A stretch of DNA of 64,000 nt from Glebionis coronaria. Its lineage: Eukaryota > Streptophyta > Magnoliopsida > Asterales > Asteraceae. The stretch's first letter is position 1. Each line of letters starts with the position of its first letter. Made by a program: the position numbers and the translations under genes. This document shows positions 11,957 through 22,824 of this stretch, one piece after another. The DNA lies in the NCBI GenBank assembly GCA_025667525.1, contig CM046876.1, positions 481,388,557 through 481,452,556 of the forward strand, given 5' to 3'. The notes below the pieces were generated by a model. The model did no database searches, was not told the origin of the DNA, and saw only the letters and a program-made list of their open reading frames with translations.

Positions 11957-12377
11957 TGTTAAGATTTATAAAACACAAGTATGATTCTCAAATCAACTTT
12001 TACTAAAACAAAACCCACCACAGAATAAAGATGGTATGGGTCTATTATCTAATTGATAATAGTTTTATAAGATTCAAACAGAAAAACAAGATTACAAAAG
12101 ATCAAGATGATCTCAATCACCAAGAACAATGATCTGATAACTATGTGTAAAACGAGAGAGAGAAAATATGGTGCAAGTTATGGTAGAGAGCTCGTTTGAC
12201 CAGCTTAAATACACCTCTCCTATGACTTTCACACTTTGGCAATCGCAGCCCTTCAGCTTTCCTCAACTTGACACAAAAACCCCTTCATATTCTTGCAACT
12301 ACAACTTAAGTCCCTACACACAAATAACAAACAAACAAACAAACCTGCAAACCAGGAACAGACCAATACTTTCAACA
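11957..12377 (-). repeat. 3' LTR of the Copia element
   Basis: This is a 421-bp LTR, highly similar to 17144-17573. It contains a GTTTGTTTGTTTG tract (plus strand ACAAACAAACAAAC near 12330) and ends TTCAACA at 12377. Confidence 0.92.
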
Positions 12378-12380
12378 CCC

Positions 12381-14935
12381 CTCCTTGATCTGAACCTGGA
12401 AACAATCAAACAACCCCAACTGACCAACAAGTTTATCATGTTGCAACTTGTCAAGACCCTTAGTAAGAATATCTGCAGTCTGATTTGCAGTATTAACTTT
12501 ACAAGTCTTAATCACACCATGTTCCCAATTTAAGTCCTTTAAGATTTTAAGGACCGAAACAATTTCTGAAGTAGCTGAAGCGCTCTATATTCAGCTTCAG
12601 CACTAGACTTAGAAATGGTATTTTACTTTTTGCTTTTCCAAGATACTAATGATCCATTTAAAAGTAAACAAAAATCAGTAACAGACTTTCTAGTTATTAA
12701 ACACTTAGCCCAATCTGCATCTACAAAAGCTTCAAGAGAAACATTTGTACATCTAACAATGTGAATGCCTTTTTACCAGGGGAACCTTTAAAGTATCTTA
12801 AAACTTTAAGAGCAATTTTAAGATGAGACTTAAGAGGTTTATGCATAAACTGGCTAAGACAATGAACAACATAAGATATATCAGGCCTAGTGTGTAAGAT
12901 AGATAAGCTTGCCAATAAGTTTTTGATACCCAGTAATATTATCAAGCACAAAATCAGAATCAATAGGATCACTAGCAATAGTCAAATTTTGCTCAAGTGG
13001 AGTAGCAGAAGGTTTACAAGCAAGCAACCCAAAATCAGATAACAAATCTAAGCAATACTTTCTTTGATTAAGACACAATCCATAATCTGTGTCAATGACC
13101 TCAATGCCCAAAAAGTATTTAAGTTTGCCCAGATCTTTAATCTAAAATTTACTTCTTAAAAACCTTTTAAACTCTTCAATATGACTCACACTATTGCTAG
13201 TAACAACAATATCATCAACATAGACAAGTAATGCAAGAAAAACTCCAGATTCATTTTTGGTGAATAAGGAGTAGTCACTTTTACTTTGCATAAAACCATG
13301 TTCAATAAGAGCCTGAGTTAACTTGGCATTCCACTGCCTAGGAGCTTGTTTTAAACCATATAAAGACTTATTCAATCTGCAAACCCTCTTATCATTTTTA
13401 TCAAAATATTCATCAGGCAAAGTCATATATACAGTTGCATCAAGATCTCCATACAAGAAAGCATTATTAATATCAAGCTGGAATAAAGGCCAATTATTTT
13501 GCATAGCCAAATTGATCAAACACCTAACAGTGACAATTTTCACAACAGGTGAAAAAGTTTCATCAAAATCAACACCTTCCTTTTGATTATAACCTTTAGT
13601 CACATATCTAGCTTTATATCTTTCAATCTCTCCACTAAATTTATACTTAATTCTATAAACCCACTTACCATTAATAGCTTTCCTATCTTTAGGCAAGTCA
13701 GTGATAGTCCAAGTATTATTTTCATTTAAAGCATCCATCTCTTTATTCATTGCATCAACCCAGTGGTGACTTTTACTAGCTTCCCAAAAAGTTTTAGGCT
13801 CAACACTTTTATTAAGTTCCGTAATAAAACAAAAGTTATCAGAGTTAAGTTTAGCATAACTAACAAAATTTTCAAGTCCAAATTTAACTTTAGAAGTTAA
13901 GACATAGTCATTATATTTTCTTGACAAAACAGAAACCCTTTCAGACCTTCTAACAACAGGAGTCACAACATTAGGTGTATTATTATTAATGCCCTCAAAT
14001 TCATGCTCATTAAAGAGAGCAGCCATCTCATTCTCATGATCAGGCTCATTAGAGACCTGAGAATGCCCCTCCCCACTCTCAAGTGGGTCAACTAGAGGCT
14101 CATTACTATGATAAGAGTTGCTACCTCTATGTGGTGAGGCAGAAACAATATCATCATAGGGCACACCAGGATCTGTTTCAATAACAACCTCTAAGAAGTT
14201 GTCAAGACTCAGACCCTGATTATCATTGCTAAGAGTATCATTGCTATTAGTCTTAAAGGGAAAAATGTTTTCAAAAAACTTAACATCCCTTGAAAACAAA
14301 AACTGACCCTTTTCAAGACTTAACAACTTATACCCTTTCTTAGTCTCAGAGTATCCAACAAACACACACTTCTCAGATCTACTACTAAACTTATCATTAC
14401 TAGTAACTAAAGTAGCAAAACAGAGACATCCAAACATTCTCAAATGTTTTAAACCACGTTTTTTATTAAACACAATTTGGAAAGGACTCTTTCCTTTCAG
14501 CACTGAGGTTGGCAACATGTTAATCAAGTAGGTAGCTGTAAGAACACACTCAGACCACAAATTTGGAAAGGACTCTTTCCTTTCAGCACTGAGGTTGGCA
14601 ACCTGTTAATCAAGTAGGTAGCTGTAAGAACACAATCATACCACAAATTTAGAGGCAACCCCCTGAAACATAAGGGATCTAGCTACATTAAGAAGATGCC
14701 TATGTTTCCTCTCAACAATCCCATTTTGTTGAGGAGTGTAAGGGCAAGATGTTTTATGTATAATCCCATTTAACTCACAAAACTCAACCATTTTATGATT
14801 AACAAATTCAATACCATTATCACTTCTAAAAGTTTTAATAGTTTTATTAAACCGATTCTTAATCAAGTGAAAGAAAACCTTTATACAATCAAACACCTCA
14901 GCCTTATTCTTCAACAAATAAACCAAACAGCCCTA
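12381..14935 (-). pseudogene. Copia pol remnant (integrase, reverse transcriptase, RNase H)
   Basis: Read leftward, the order is integrase core (FRSDNGIEF and CPYTPQQNGIVERKHR, about 14700-14850), a linker, reverse transcriptase (LDINNAFLYGDL, SLYGLKQAPRQW and the catalytic YVDD at about 13200-13215), then RNase H ([16 protein letters not shown] and the terminal TKGLDKLQHDKL near 12430). Integrase before reverse transcriptase is the Copia order. The frame is broken by an 86-bp tandem duplication (14476-14647), a stop at 13142-13144, and more breaks in RNase H. The 5' part of integrase, protease and gag are missing, cut off at the Gypsy LTR fragment starting at 14997. Confidence 0.92.
14476..14647 (-). 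repeat. 86-bp tandem duplication in Copia integrase
   Basis: The block beginning TTTGGAAAGGACTCTTTCC occurs at 14476 and again at 14562 with only a few differences. The period of 86 is not a multiple of three, so the duplication shifts the pol frame. Confidence 0.9.
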
Positions 14936-14996
14936 GAAAATCATCAACCACAGTTAAGAAATATCTAAAACCTTCCTTACTAACAACCTTGTAAGG

Positions 14997-16840
14997 TGTC
15001 ACACCCCACCATGGCGGAATATGGGGTGCGACGTATGGATATCATCACAACATGGCGTGTCTATAGAGATAACTATATAAAATAAGAAATGTCATAAAAT
15101 GGAGACACAAAGTCATGACAATATCTCATCAGACTCAGGAGTCTAGGTAAGTAGGTAACAGTCCTACCGCTTACCCAAGACAAACAAATAACATAACCAA
15201 ACAAATATATGTGTGCCACAGTATCACTTATTAAAAGAACAAATAAAAACTAAGAAGGAAACGGGGATTCTCCTTCTATATGCATTCCTAAGCTTCTCCA
15301 ATCCTAGCCACTTATGTTCTCATGCTTAACCATAGTATCACCTGAAAGAGACACTAAAACACGTCAACATAAAGTTGGTGAGAGTCATAGGTTTAGACTC
15401 CAACGCTAAATCAATTACAAGCTGTGAATAACAACCATCAACACAATAACATATGGACAATGTGCTACAATTATGTATTAACAACTAGCATTCAAGATCA
15501 ATCATTCCAAACCAAAATCCAAGGCTCCTACCTTGCCAAACAACATGGTACCATAGATGATCACACTATGTACCTATCCCAAGGCCACTACCTTGTCAAA
15601 CCACAAGGCCACTACCTTGTCAAACCACAAGGCCACTACCTTGTCAAACCACAAGGCCACTACCTTGTCAAACCACAAGGCCACTACCTTGTCAAACCAC
15701 AATAACTGAGACGGCACGTGTCCCCCGATCCAAATCATACACAATCAAGAATCACATAGCAGTTAATCACACAATGTACACACAAGTCCATCTCAAATCA
15801 CAAAAACATTCACAACATCAATTTAGAAAATAACTCAACACAGTGTCTCTTCCATCCCATCTGGAAGTCAAAATCAATAATAAACATGGGACTATGAAAC
15901 TCACCTGATAGCTTCTTCACAAGTCCTCGTACTAGCAACAAGCTAACAAACCAAAAACACGAAATCAATACACGAACCAATCACTAAGATGGCTCATCAA
16001 CCTATGATGGACATCTAGTCTATTCCAGTATAATTACCTCATTGTTAAGCTCTAATCACCCCATTACCCTTCCTTAACAAGTCCCTAACTTGGTTAAGTT
16101 TAATAGCTATCCCGTTCATAACTTTACACAAAACAGTCCCAATTTTAGGTCTCAAAACATTAAGTCAAACGTCCACTTAAACATACCCATGGTTTCTGTA
16201 AAAGGAATATTCACACTTTTATACATGTTAGCTAAAACCTCCCACTTGCCCTAACCTTAAAGCTACTGTTAAGGCCCAGATATATGTGTATATATTGCTA
16301 CCTATCCAGAATTCACTGATTTTAAACGTATGAAAAGTTCATTACCATTAGAGGTTCTTACCCTAAACCACAATCTTAGCCCAAGTGCAGATCCTTACTA
16401 CAATATATAAACCATCTCTCATGTTCGTGACAAGATCCCAATGCAACCCTAAATACCCTAAACAACCCAAAACTTAAAAAGAAAACAGGCTGAATTCAAA
16501 ACTGTTTTGACCTCCGACTGTTGTAACCTGTTTTTGACCCACTTCCCGACCTCCAATTTAGTTCTCGTTTCTTGATTTAGAAATCCAACTCAATTACCTA
16601 TCCAGGGCTAGTTTGATCGCATCTTTAATGTTCCTAGAACTCGAGATATGATCAAAACAATAGACTCAAAATTCTGCCCAGTTTTTAAAAACGGGTTTTA
16701 AACAAATTGATCTAATTAATCACCTATAACCCTTCTAATACAAGCCCTAGATTATATGATCATCATATTATGATTAATACATCATTAATCTACTGTCTTT
16801 ATATAAACCCTAACCCTTAATCCATTTCCAAGAAATTAGG
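14997..16840 (-). repeat. truncated Gypsy LTR inserted in the Copia element
   Basis: Starting TGTCACACCCCACCATGGCGG, this is the reverse complement of the right part of the long LTR seen at 46878-49469 and 54184-56763. Shared blocks include the CATGGTGGGGTGTG end, the CAAGG/CCTTG repeats and the AACCCGTTTTTAAAAACTGGGCAG region near 16680. The match stops near 16840. The expected outer end (CCACGGTTGTCACA) is missing, so no target duplication can be paired. It is noticeably more diverged than the two LTRs near 50 kb. Confidence 0.82.
15581..15700. repeat. 24-bp minisatellite, five copies
   Basis: Five near-perfect copies of a 24-bp unit, AAGGCCACTACCTTGTCAAA plus CCAC, lie inside the Gypsy LTR fragment. 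Each unit carries CAAGG...CCTTG, a 5-bp stem with a 6-base loop. The homologous LTRs near 48.85 and 56.14 kb carry only two adjacent copies plus a distant one, so the array expanded here. The 93-codon ORF over it is a by-product. Confidence 0.95.
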
Positions 16841-17130
16841 GCAAATCACCAAAAACACCAATCCAAAGCGCCAATCGAACAAACCAACCAAAGATCAACT
16901 CCAATCGAACCTCATCGAACAGATACCCAAAAATCACTAAACCCTAATTTTTCAAGAAATTAGGGCTAATGATCAAGAATGCCAAAGATGATGAATTAAC
17001 CACGAAAGCAATCGATTAACACCAGTTAATCAATCAAGAACCTCTCAATTTTAAAAACCCACAAATTTTAGAAAACCAAAAAACGTTTTAATGGTGAAAA
17101 TCACAATATCAAAGCAAGGTGATGAAACCA
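16841..17130 (-). other. Copia 5' leader remnant
   Basis: Between the Gypsy LTR fragment and the primer-binding site is about 290 bases without an ORF. It probably represents the untranslated leader upstream of the lost gag. Confidence 0.5.
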
Positions 17131-17143
17131 GGCTCTGATACCA

Positions 17144-17573
17144 TGTTAAGATTTATAAAACAAAAGTATGATTCTCAAATTAACTTTTACTAAAACAAAA
17201 CCCACCACATTATAAAGCTATAAAGCTGGTATGAGTCTATTATCTAATTGATAATAGTTTTACAAGATTCAAACAGAAAAACATGATTACAAAAGATCAA
17301 GATGATCTCAATCACCAACAACAATGATGTGATAACTATGTGTAAAACGAGAGAGAGAAAATATGGTGCAAGTTATGGTAGAGAGCTCGTTAGACCAGCT
17401 TAAATACACCTCTCCTATGACTTTTACACTTTGGCAATCGCAGCCCTTCAGCTTTCCTCAACTTGACACAAAAACCCCTTAATACTTCTTGCAGCTACAA
17501 CTTAAGTCCCTGCACACAAATAACAAACAAACAAACAAACCTGCAAACCAGGAACAGATCAATACTTTCAACA
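17144..17573 (-). repeat. 5' LTR of the Copia element
   Basis: This 430-bp LTR matches 11957-12377. It has a short internal duplication (CTATAAAGCTATAAAGCTGG near 17215) not present in the other LTR. The plus-strand CTCTGATACCA immediately to the left of it is the primer-binding site. Confidence 0.92.
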
Positions 17574-17578
17574 ACTTG

Positions 17579-18456
17579 CAACTTATTTTTTTCTACAAGG
17601 CCGAGTGAAAGTTAATTTGGTCAGCAGCCCAAGTGGTCACGGTCCTCTCGCTATAGCCATCTAAATGTATCCTTTTCTCTGCTTCATGTTTTGTAATGAC
17701 CATAAAGATATCCGCATGTTCCTATCGGAGGTCAATCAGACATTCTTATTTATAGTTTTAGGTCATTATTGTGTTTTTATAGTTTTTGTAATGGCAGTTA
17801 ATACATTTTTATTTACAGACCTTTTGTTGATTGTCATTGCCAAACTGACAGAAGCCGGAAATTGCCTTCTGTTAATCTTAATCGGCGTCTTGTTGTTGGA
17901 CGGAATAATCTGCATACGCACTATTGCACATATGTTACCAGTTTTGCCGGCATAAATTATTTATGCCTTCTGAGATGAATTCAAACCTAAACCAAGCCTC
18001 ATGTTTACGGTTAAGCGTAAAACAACAATGCTTCCAAAGATGTGAGGAGTAAATTGAAGCATGCACAACGTCCTATCTTGAACCGTTAGGGATGAATGGA
18101 AGTATCTGCCTGAAGTTTTCTCGGAATAGAACAAGTGCTTCGAAACCATCAATTCATCGTCCCATATAATGAGCTTTCTTTTTCTAATCTAAGTCTGCAA
18201 AATGACTATCATAGCTAATAGAACACATAGAATTCTTAAACATGTATGGGGAGTGCAAATCGAGAATGTGCAGTCCTATCTCCGCTAGCAAAAGTGCAGC
18301 AATCATAGTTTTATACAAATATGTCTTGCATGTGGCACCGTGTCCATAGAGAAAAAACATACCTCACTTGTTGTGGACGACATGAGGCATCCATGTCCGT
18401 GGCAAATACACATTTAGCTGTGTTAAATTGTTCTCTAAGTTCTTTCTTGTTATATA
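17579..18456. other. intergenic, no recognisable gene
   Basis: Several frames of 60-96 codons are open on either strand (for example 17665-17955, hydrophobic) but none carries a motif I know or a conserved neighbour. A decayed gene fragment is possible. Confidence 0.4.
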
Positions 18457-19022
18457 CTTCCTCCGTCCCAAAATTATTGTCACCAGACAAGATTCACACA
18501 GTTTAAGAAAATTACATTTATTACAGCTTTCTCTCTTACTTTTTATCATAATGACAGTTTTACCCTTAGTGAATTAATTAATTCTTCTTTAAAAATTGTA
18601 ATAATAATTTCAAGCAAGGATAATATAGTAAATTTATCAAAGTTTTCTATCTATTTTTAGTGTTGGACAATAATTGTGGGACAACCTAAAATAGAAAGAT
18701 GGACAATAATTTTGGGACGGAGAGAGCAAGGGCGGATGTATGTATTGGGTATGGGGTGGCGGCGCCCCCCATAGCTCGACCAAAAAGACGAGATTACAGT
18801 GTAATTTTTCGACATTTTTTTGAATGCCCCCCACTAAAAACGTAAATTGCCCCCCACTCACATATTGAATTTCGACATTTAACACTCAAAAACTTTAAAA
18901 TATTTTTTTTAAGTTAAAATACTTGATTTTTAATTAGAATTTTAGTTTTTTTGTGTTGCTATTGTCAAAAAAAAAAATTGCCCCCCACAACCCAATATCC
19001 TGCGTCCGCCACTGAGAGAGAG
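18457..19022. mobile_element. Stowaway-like MITE interrupted by a hAT MITE
   Basis: The left end CTTCCTCCGTCCCAAAATTA and the right end TAATTTTGGGACGGAGAGAG (18707-18726) are inverted repeats of the CTCCCTCCGTCCC type known from Mariner/Stowaway MITEs. TA precedes the left end (18455-18456). The right end is interrupted at 18727 by a second MITE and TA follows at 19023-19024, consistent with a TA target duplication split by the later insertion. There is no coding capacity. Confidence 0.72.
18727..19014. mobile_element. hAT-type MITE nested in the Stowaway end
   Basis: The left end is CAAGGGCGGATGTATGTATT and the right end, read inward from 19014, is CAGTGGCGGACGCAGGATAT. The ends fit the C-A-(G)-GGCGGA pattern of hAT MITEs. 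The flanking 8-mers GGAGAGAG (18719-18726) and AGAGAGAG (19015-19022) match at 7 of 8 positions, the hAT target size. Internal repeats of GCCCCCCAC are a striking feature. Confidence 0.72.
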
Positions 19023-19024
19023 TA

Positions 19025-19756
19025 TATATATATCCCAATCACATATAAATAGGCTTTTCTTGTTATAGTAAATGTTTAATTCCTAGCCAATCACGTAGAC
19101 AAAGACAATTATATAACATTTCATTACTAGATAAATATATTAATAATTACAACCATTGAGTCCGGTTATTAAAGAACCTTGTATTTTGGTGGAATCCAAG
19201 GGAGAGATCTGGACCATCCATTATCAAGGACCAGATCAAATGATTAAAAACACGGAGGGGCTAAAACTGCCAAACTTTGAAACTTCTTATAAGGGACTGA
19301 AACTGAAAACTTTAATAAGTTTTAACAACAGTCATTTTTAGATCCAGATCCAGATCAAACGTTCTCTCTCTCTCTCTCTCTAAACAATCAAAAAGCTCTC
19401 ATTTATCTCTTTAAATCAAATCAAACCGTAACCTTAAAAACCCGATCAAAATCTTAAAAAAACACATAAATGGAACAATCGAAGCACAACCCATCTCGAA
19501 AAAAAAGATTCAAAACCAACCAATTCATAAATATTACCGATGATGGTTAAATCAACCGATCCCTGAAAAAAATCAATTAAAAACGAACCGATTCATAACG
19601 CTGATTGGTGATTGTAAGGTGTTTGATGAAACGCCTAAAAGAAGAATTGAAGTTGAAAGTGCTTTGAAATCTGATGAAGGTAGGTGGTCACAATAGCAGC
19701 AGCAGATGGGTCACCCTCAGCAATTCAGACCAACCCCACCTTCCATCCCAGTACCA
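19025..19756. other. intergenic with CT microsatellite and possible captured exon
   Basis: A CT-repeat lies at about 19361-19382. At 19608-19688 a frame reads GDCKVFDETPKRRIEVESAL and more, ending at a donor-like GAAG|GTAGGT. It looks exon-like in composition but has no ATG or partner exon that I can identify. No gene is called. Confidence 0.35.
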
Positions 19757-20265
19757 TTGGTTTATTACTAGTGATAAAACAACAAAAATATCACTGATGA
19801 TAAAATATCACCGGTGATATTACACAGTAACGTGATATTTCATTGGTTTATTATTAGTGATACTTCACTAGTGATAAAACAATAATATATCACCGGTGAT
19901 ATTACACAGTAACGTGATATTTTATTGGTTTATTGTGATAAAACAATAAAAATATCAACGGTGATATAGTAACGTGATATTTCATTGGTTTATTACTAGT
20001 GATAAAATAATAAAAATATCACCGGTGATAAAATATCATCGATGATATTACACAGTAACGTGATATTTCATTGGTTTATTACTAGTGATACTTCACTAGT
20101 GATAAAACAATAAAAATATCACCGGTGATAAATTATCACTGATGATATTACACAGTAAGGTGATATTTTATTGGTTTATTACTAGTGATACTTCACTAGT
20201 GATAAAAACAATAAAAGTATCACCGGTGATAAAATATCACTGATGATATTACACAGTTAACGTGT
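19757..20265. repeat. palindrome-rich minisatellite, six units
   Basis: Six units of about 60-100 bases each begin TTGGTTTATT and most end ACACAGTAACGTGATATTT. Units differ by loss or gain of internal blocks. Nearly every unit contains the perfect 12-base palindrome ATCACCGGTGAT (five times). One has ATCATCGATGAT, and others have ACTAGTGATACTTCACTAGT, which is itself an inverted repeat. No coding potential. Confidence 0.92.
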
Positions 20266-20903
20266 AGCGACACTACATCCGGTGAACATCCGTCTACCTC
20301 ACCAACTTTTCTCAACAACTCACGTGCTTCATAAAGGTTACCACAATGACGAAATCCATTCTCAATAAAAGTGTATCCCACCACCGGCGACCTCCAGCCA
20401 CCACGTTACCGCCTCCAATCATCACCGTAACCACCGATTGGAACTCCAACCAAATTCTCCACCCACCAGACCACCGGCGACCTCCAGCCACCACGTTACC
20501 GCCTCCAATCATCACCGTAACCAACGATTGGAACTCCGACCAAATTCTCCACCCACCAGAACGCTCCTTAGTCGGCCCAGATTAAGTTAGCAAGCTTCAA
20601 CCTTCTCTCGATTTCGATTTGATTAATTGAATTAGGTTAGAGTTTGATTAGTTGATTTTGAATTTGGGAATGATGAATTGGGCACGTTATTGTGTGTGTG
20701 AAAAATGAGTGATAAAAGTTAGTTGGAAAAAATAGCTGGTATATACATTGGGACAAGAAAATAGGATTAACCAATTAAATCTTAGATTAATCTCCACCTT
20801 AGATCAAAGCTAAATGAAGGGTGGGGATTTGTCCCTTGGTTTCCACCAAAAAAACAAGGCTCCAAAATAACTTTTCTCCATTAATATCAACAAACACGAC
20901 TTA
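20266..20903. other. spacer with 90-bp in-frame tandem duplication
   Basis: Block CCACCGGCGACCTCCAGCCA occurs at 20381 and 20471, giving two 90-bp units (20381-20560). The C/G-rich units are open in frames on both strands, which explains the ORFs here; I do not recognise a protein. The rest (20561-20903) has no gene and leads into the end of the inverted GH18 pseudogene. Confidence 0.55.
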
Positions 20904-21827
20904 TTATACATTAACGGGGGCAGCCAACAAAGCCTGTGATTGCTTCTCGTATTTAAAACCTGATGCCTTTGAATCATCTGCAGACCATATAAAGATACCG
21001 CCAAGTTTCCCTTTGACTTCTTAGTCTGTTGCAAGCGGTAAAGAACCCATTTTGTGGTGATAAACCTCCACTTCCTTCACTGCTGAAGCTAGCCAAGATA
21101 CTTCCTCCTTCATAATTTGAGCTTTGGGTTTGAAAATAGTTCATAAACTGAGAAACTGTCGTCCCCGCATCATAAGCATATAAAACTGGAAATTGGCATA
21201 GTCTATAACATGACCATAACTTTTCCAAAGAGCCATATAATGACTTTGGACATCATCATCATCAAATGGAGCTATAGATGCGAATGAGATGACACCGTTG
21301 TTCTTAAGAGTTGTTATAAGTTTCCCAATGCACTCAGCAAACGTTTCAGAATCCGCATGAAAATGCTCATAGTGGATATCAATCCCATCTAAGTTATACT
21401 CTTGGATGATCTTAGTGAGTGAAGAAACAGCGTTTGAAACCCATGAATCAACTGATGAAGGACTAAAGTAACAGCTTCCACCATTCACACTGTCGCCACC
21501 TAAGCTCAAACCAACTTTGACGTTAGAATGTTGGCTTTTGATTGCTGAAACTTGTGAAGGGCTGAGATTATCGCTGTCCCAAAATACATTGAAATTTCCA
21601 TTCGTTGGTGAGGCAGAAGACGAAGAGGTGTAGTCGATTGCAAAAGAAAGTAAGAAGTGGAATTCGACGTTTGGGTTGATGGGCACGTCTGAAAATTTGA
21701 CATTATTGAATTCTGCTCCAATGTATTCGCGAAACAGGTCTGATTTCGGCGCAGTAGCTTTGGCTGATGCCAGAATCAAAAGAGCTTGTAGCGTGAAAAG
21801 AATAATGAAAAACTTAGAGAAGCCCAT
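20904..21827 (-). pseudogene. GH18 chitinase-like pseudogene, inverted
   Basis: This is a full-length relative of GH18 copy 1 in opposite orientation, starting at an ATG at 21827 with an intact signal peptide ([17 protein letters not shown]). It breaks at about 21180, just after the FQFY strand, by a 2-base insertion, and again near 21020 by a 1-base insertion. Together the two restore the original frame up to a stop at 20904-20906. The roughly 50 residues between the breaks are out of frame. The catalytic motif reads DGIDIHYE, so the aspartate two before the catalytic glutamate is histidine. The D-to-H change and the frameshifts together indicate a dead gene. If the frameshifts were assembly errors, it would be a catalytically impaired lectin-like protein. 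Confidence 0.88.
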
Positions 21828-22564
21828 TCTGACAGGTGGTATTGAAGTGTTGTAGCAGGTTGAGGCGATGAACAAGAATAGGAAAACAACAGTTAAATAG
21901 AAAAGATCTGTGGAAGACTGCTTAGAAAGTGATCAACACAAGATTAGTTAAGGTGGCGTAAGAGTGCTTCTGCTGCTGTTATGGTAGGTAATGTTTAACA
22001 TTTTATCTTCTTATGATTAGTAAGCCAAAAATATGTTCTAAATCTCATTTACAAGTTGAATAAATGCTAATAACTTGAAGCTTGTTTTGTTTTAATCATG
22101 CCCTAATATACACTTTGCAAAAAGGTTTTAATCGTTTCGATCTGCCCAAGAATACAAACAATGCATCTGTCTTTGCTTGTCTCTTCTTTTTTCATGATCT
22201 TCTTTTTCTTATAAACCCAAAATTGCATTTATCTTGATCTATTATGTTGTGCCAAGCCTAATTTTAGCGCATAAAACCTTTTAGTATGGTTTTTGTAACC
22301 GGGTCGTTATAGTTTTTGGACTAGCGACAAGAAATTGTTTGAGAATTATCCCAACTCTATCTGCAGACCGTTTTGACCAGTACCGCCCATTTCAACCCAA
22401 AACTGTTTTGTCATGTATCTGGCCCGGACGAACCTCCCGTCTTGCGACCTTTAAGTGATCCTATCATATTTGAAGCATAGTAGAAACAGTTATGTAGACT
22501 TGCATCGTGGTGAATTAATATTAAAGAAAGAAAAGGATCCAATAGCTGCACAAACCGAACATAA
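21828..22564. other. intergenic between GH18 pseudogenes
   Basis: The first about 80 bases are promoter-like DNA of the inverted pseudogene (minus-strand CTATTTAACTG near 21895, shared with copy 1). The remainder holds no gene I can recognise. Confidence 0.45.
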
Positions 22565-22824
22565 CATGATAGAAGAATCTTTTGGTTTGTAACATAAAAG
22601 ACCTTGAAACAACAATCACAATGAAAGACAGTGACACTTTCTGTTGTCTTGTACATATCCACAAATACGTGACATTCTATACTTAAAGCAGCAGCTCAGA
22701 ACACAATAAATATAAATTTGATCGATATTAACAGAAGAATCGCACTCAAGCTTTAATCTATATAAACTTGATCATATCTCAGTAAACTTTCAGAGCATTT
22801 CTATACTTTTGGATCAAAAATTGG

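Larger units (their letters stand above)
11957..17573 (-). mobile_element. Copia LTR retrotransposon (5.6 kb), internally deleted
   Basis: The two LTRs start TGTTAAGATT and end TTTCAACA as read on the plus strand, and a perfect 5-bp target duplication ACTTG flanks the element (11952-11956 and 17574-17578). The element reads leftward. Its primer-binding site TGGTATCAGAGCC (minus strand, about 17131-17143) directly follows the 5' LTR and matches the 3' end of initiator Met tRNA. A purine tract (minus strand CAAGGAGGGG, 12378-12387) precedes the 3' LTR. The pol remnant is at 12381-14935. A truncated Gypsy LTR sits where gag and protease should be. LTRs are still very similar, so insertion is fairly recent, but the element is not autonomous. 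Confidence 0.93.

Noticed and set aside
15424..15705. CRISPR-like regular repeats
   Set aside because: The units are contiguous 24-bp tandem copies with no unique spacers, within an LTR in a plant genome.
17665..17955. 96-codon hydrophobic plus-strand ORF
   Set aside because: T-rich composition explains the Leu/Phe/Val content; no family motif, promoter or neighbour supports it.
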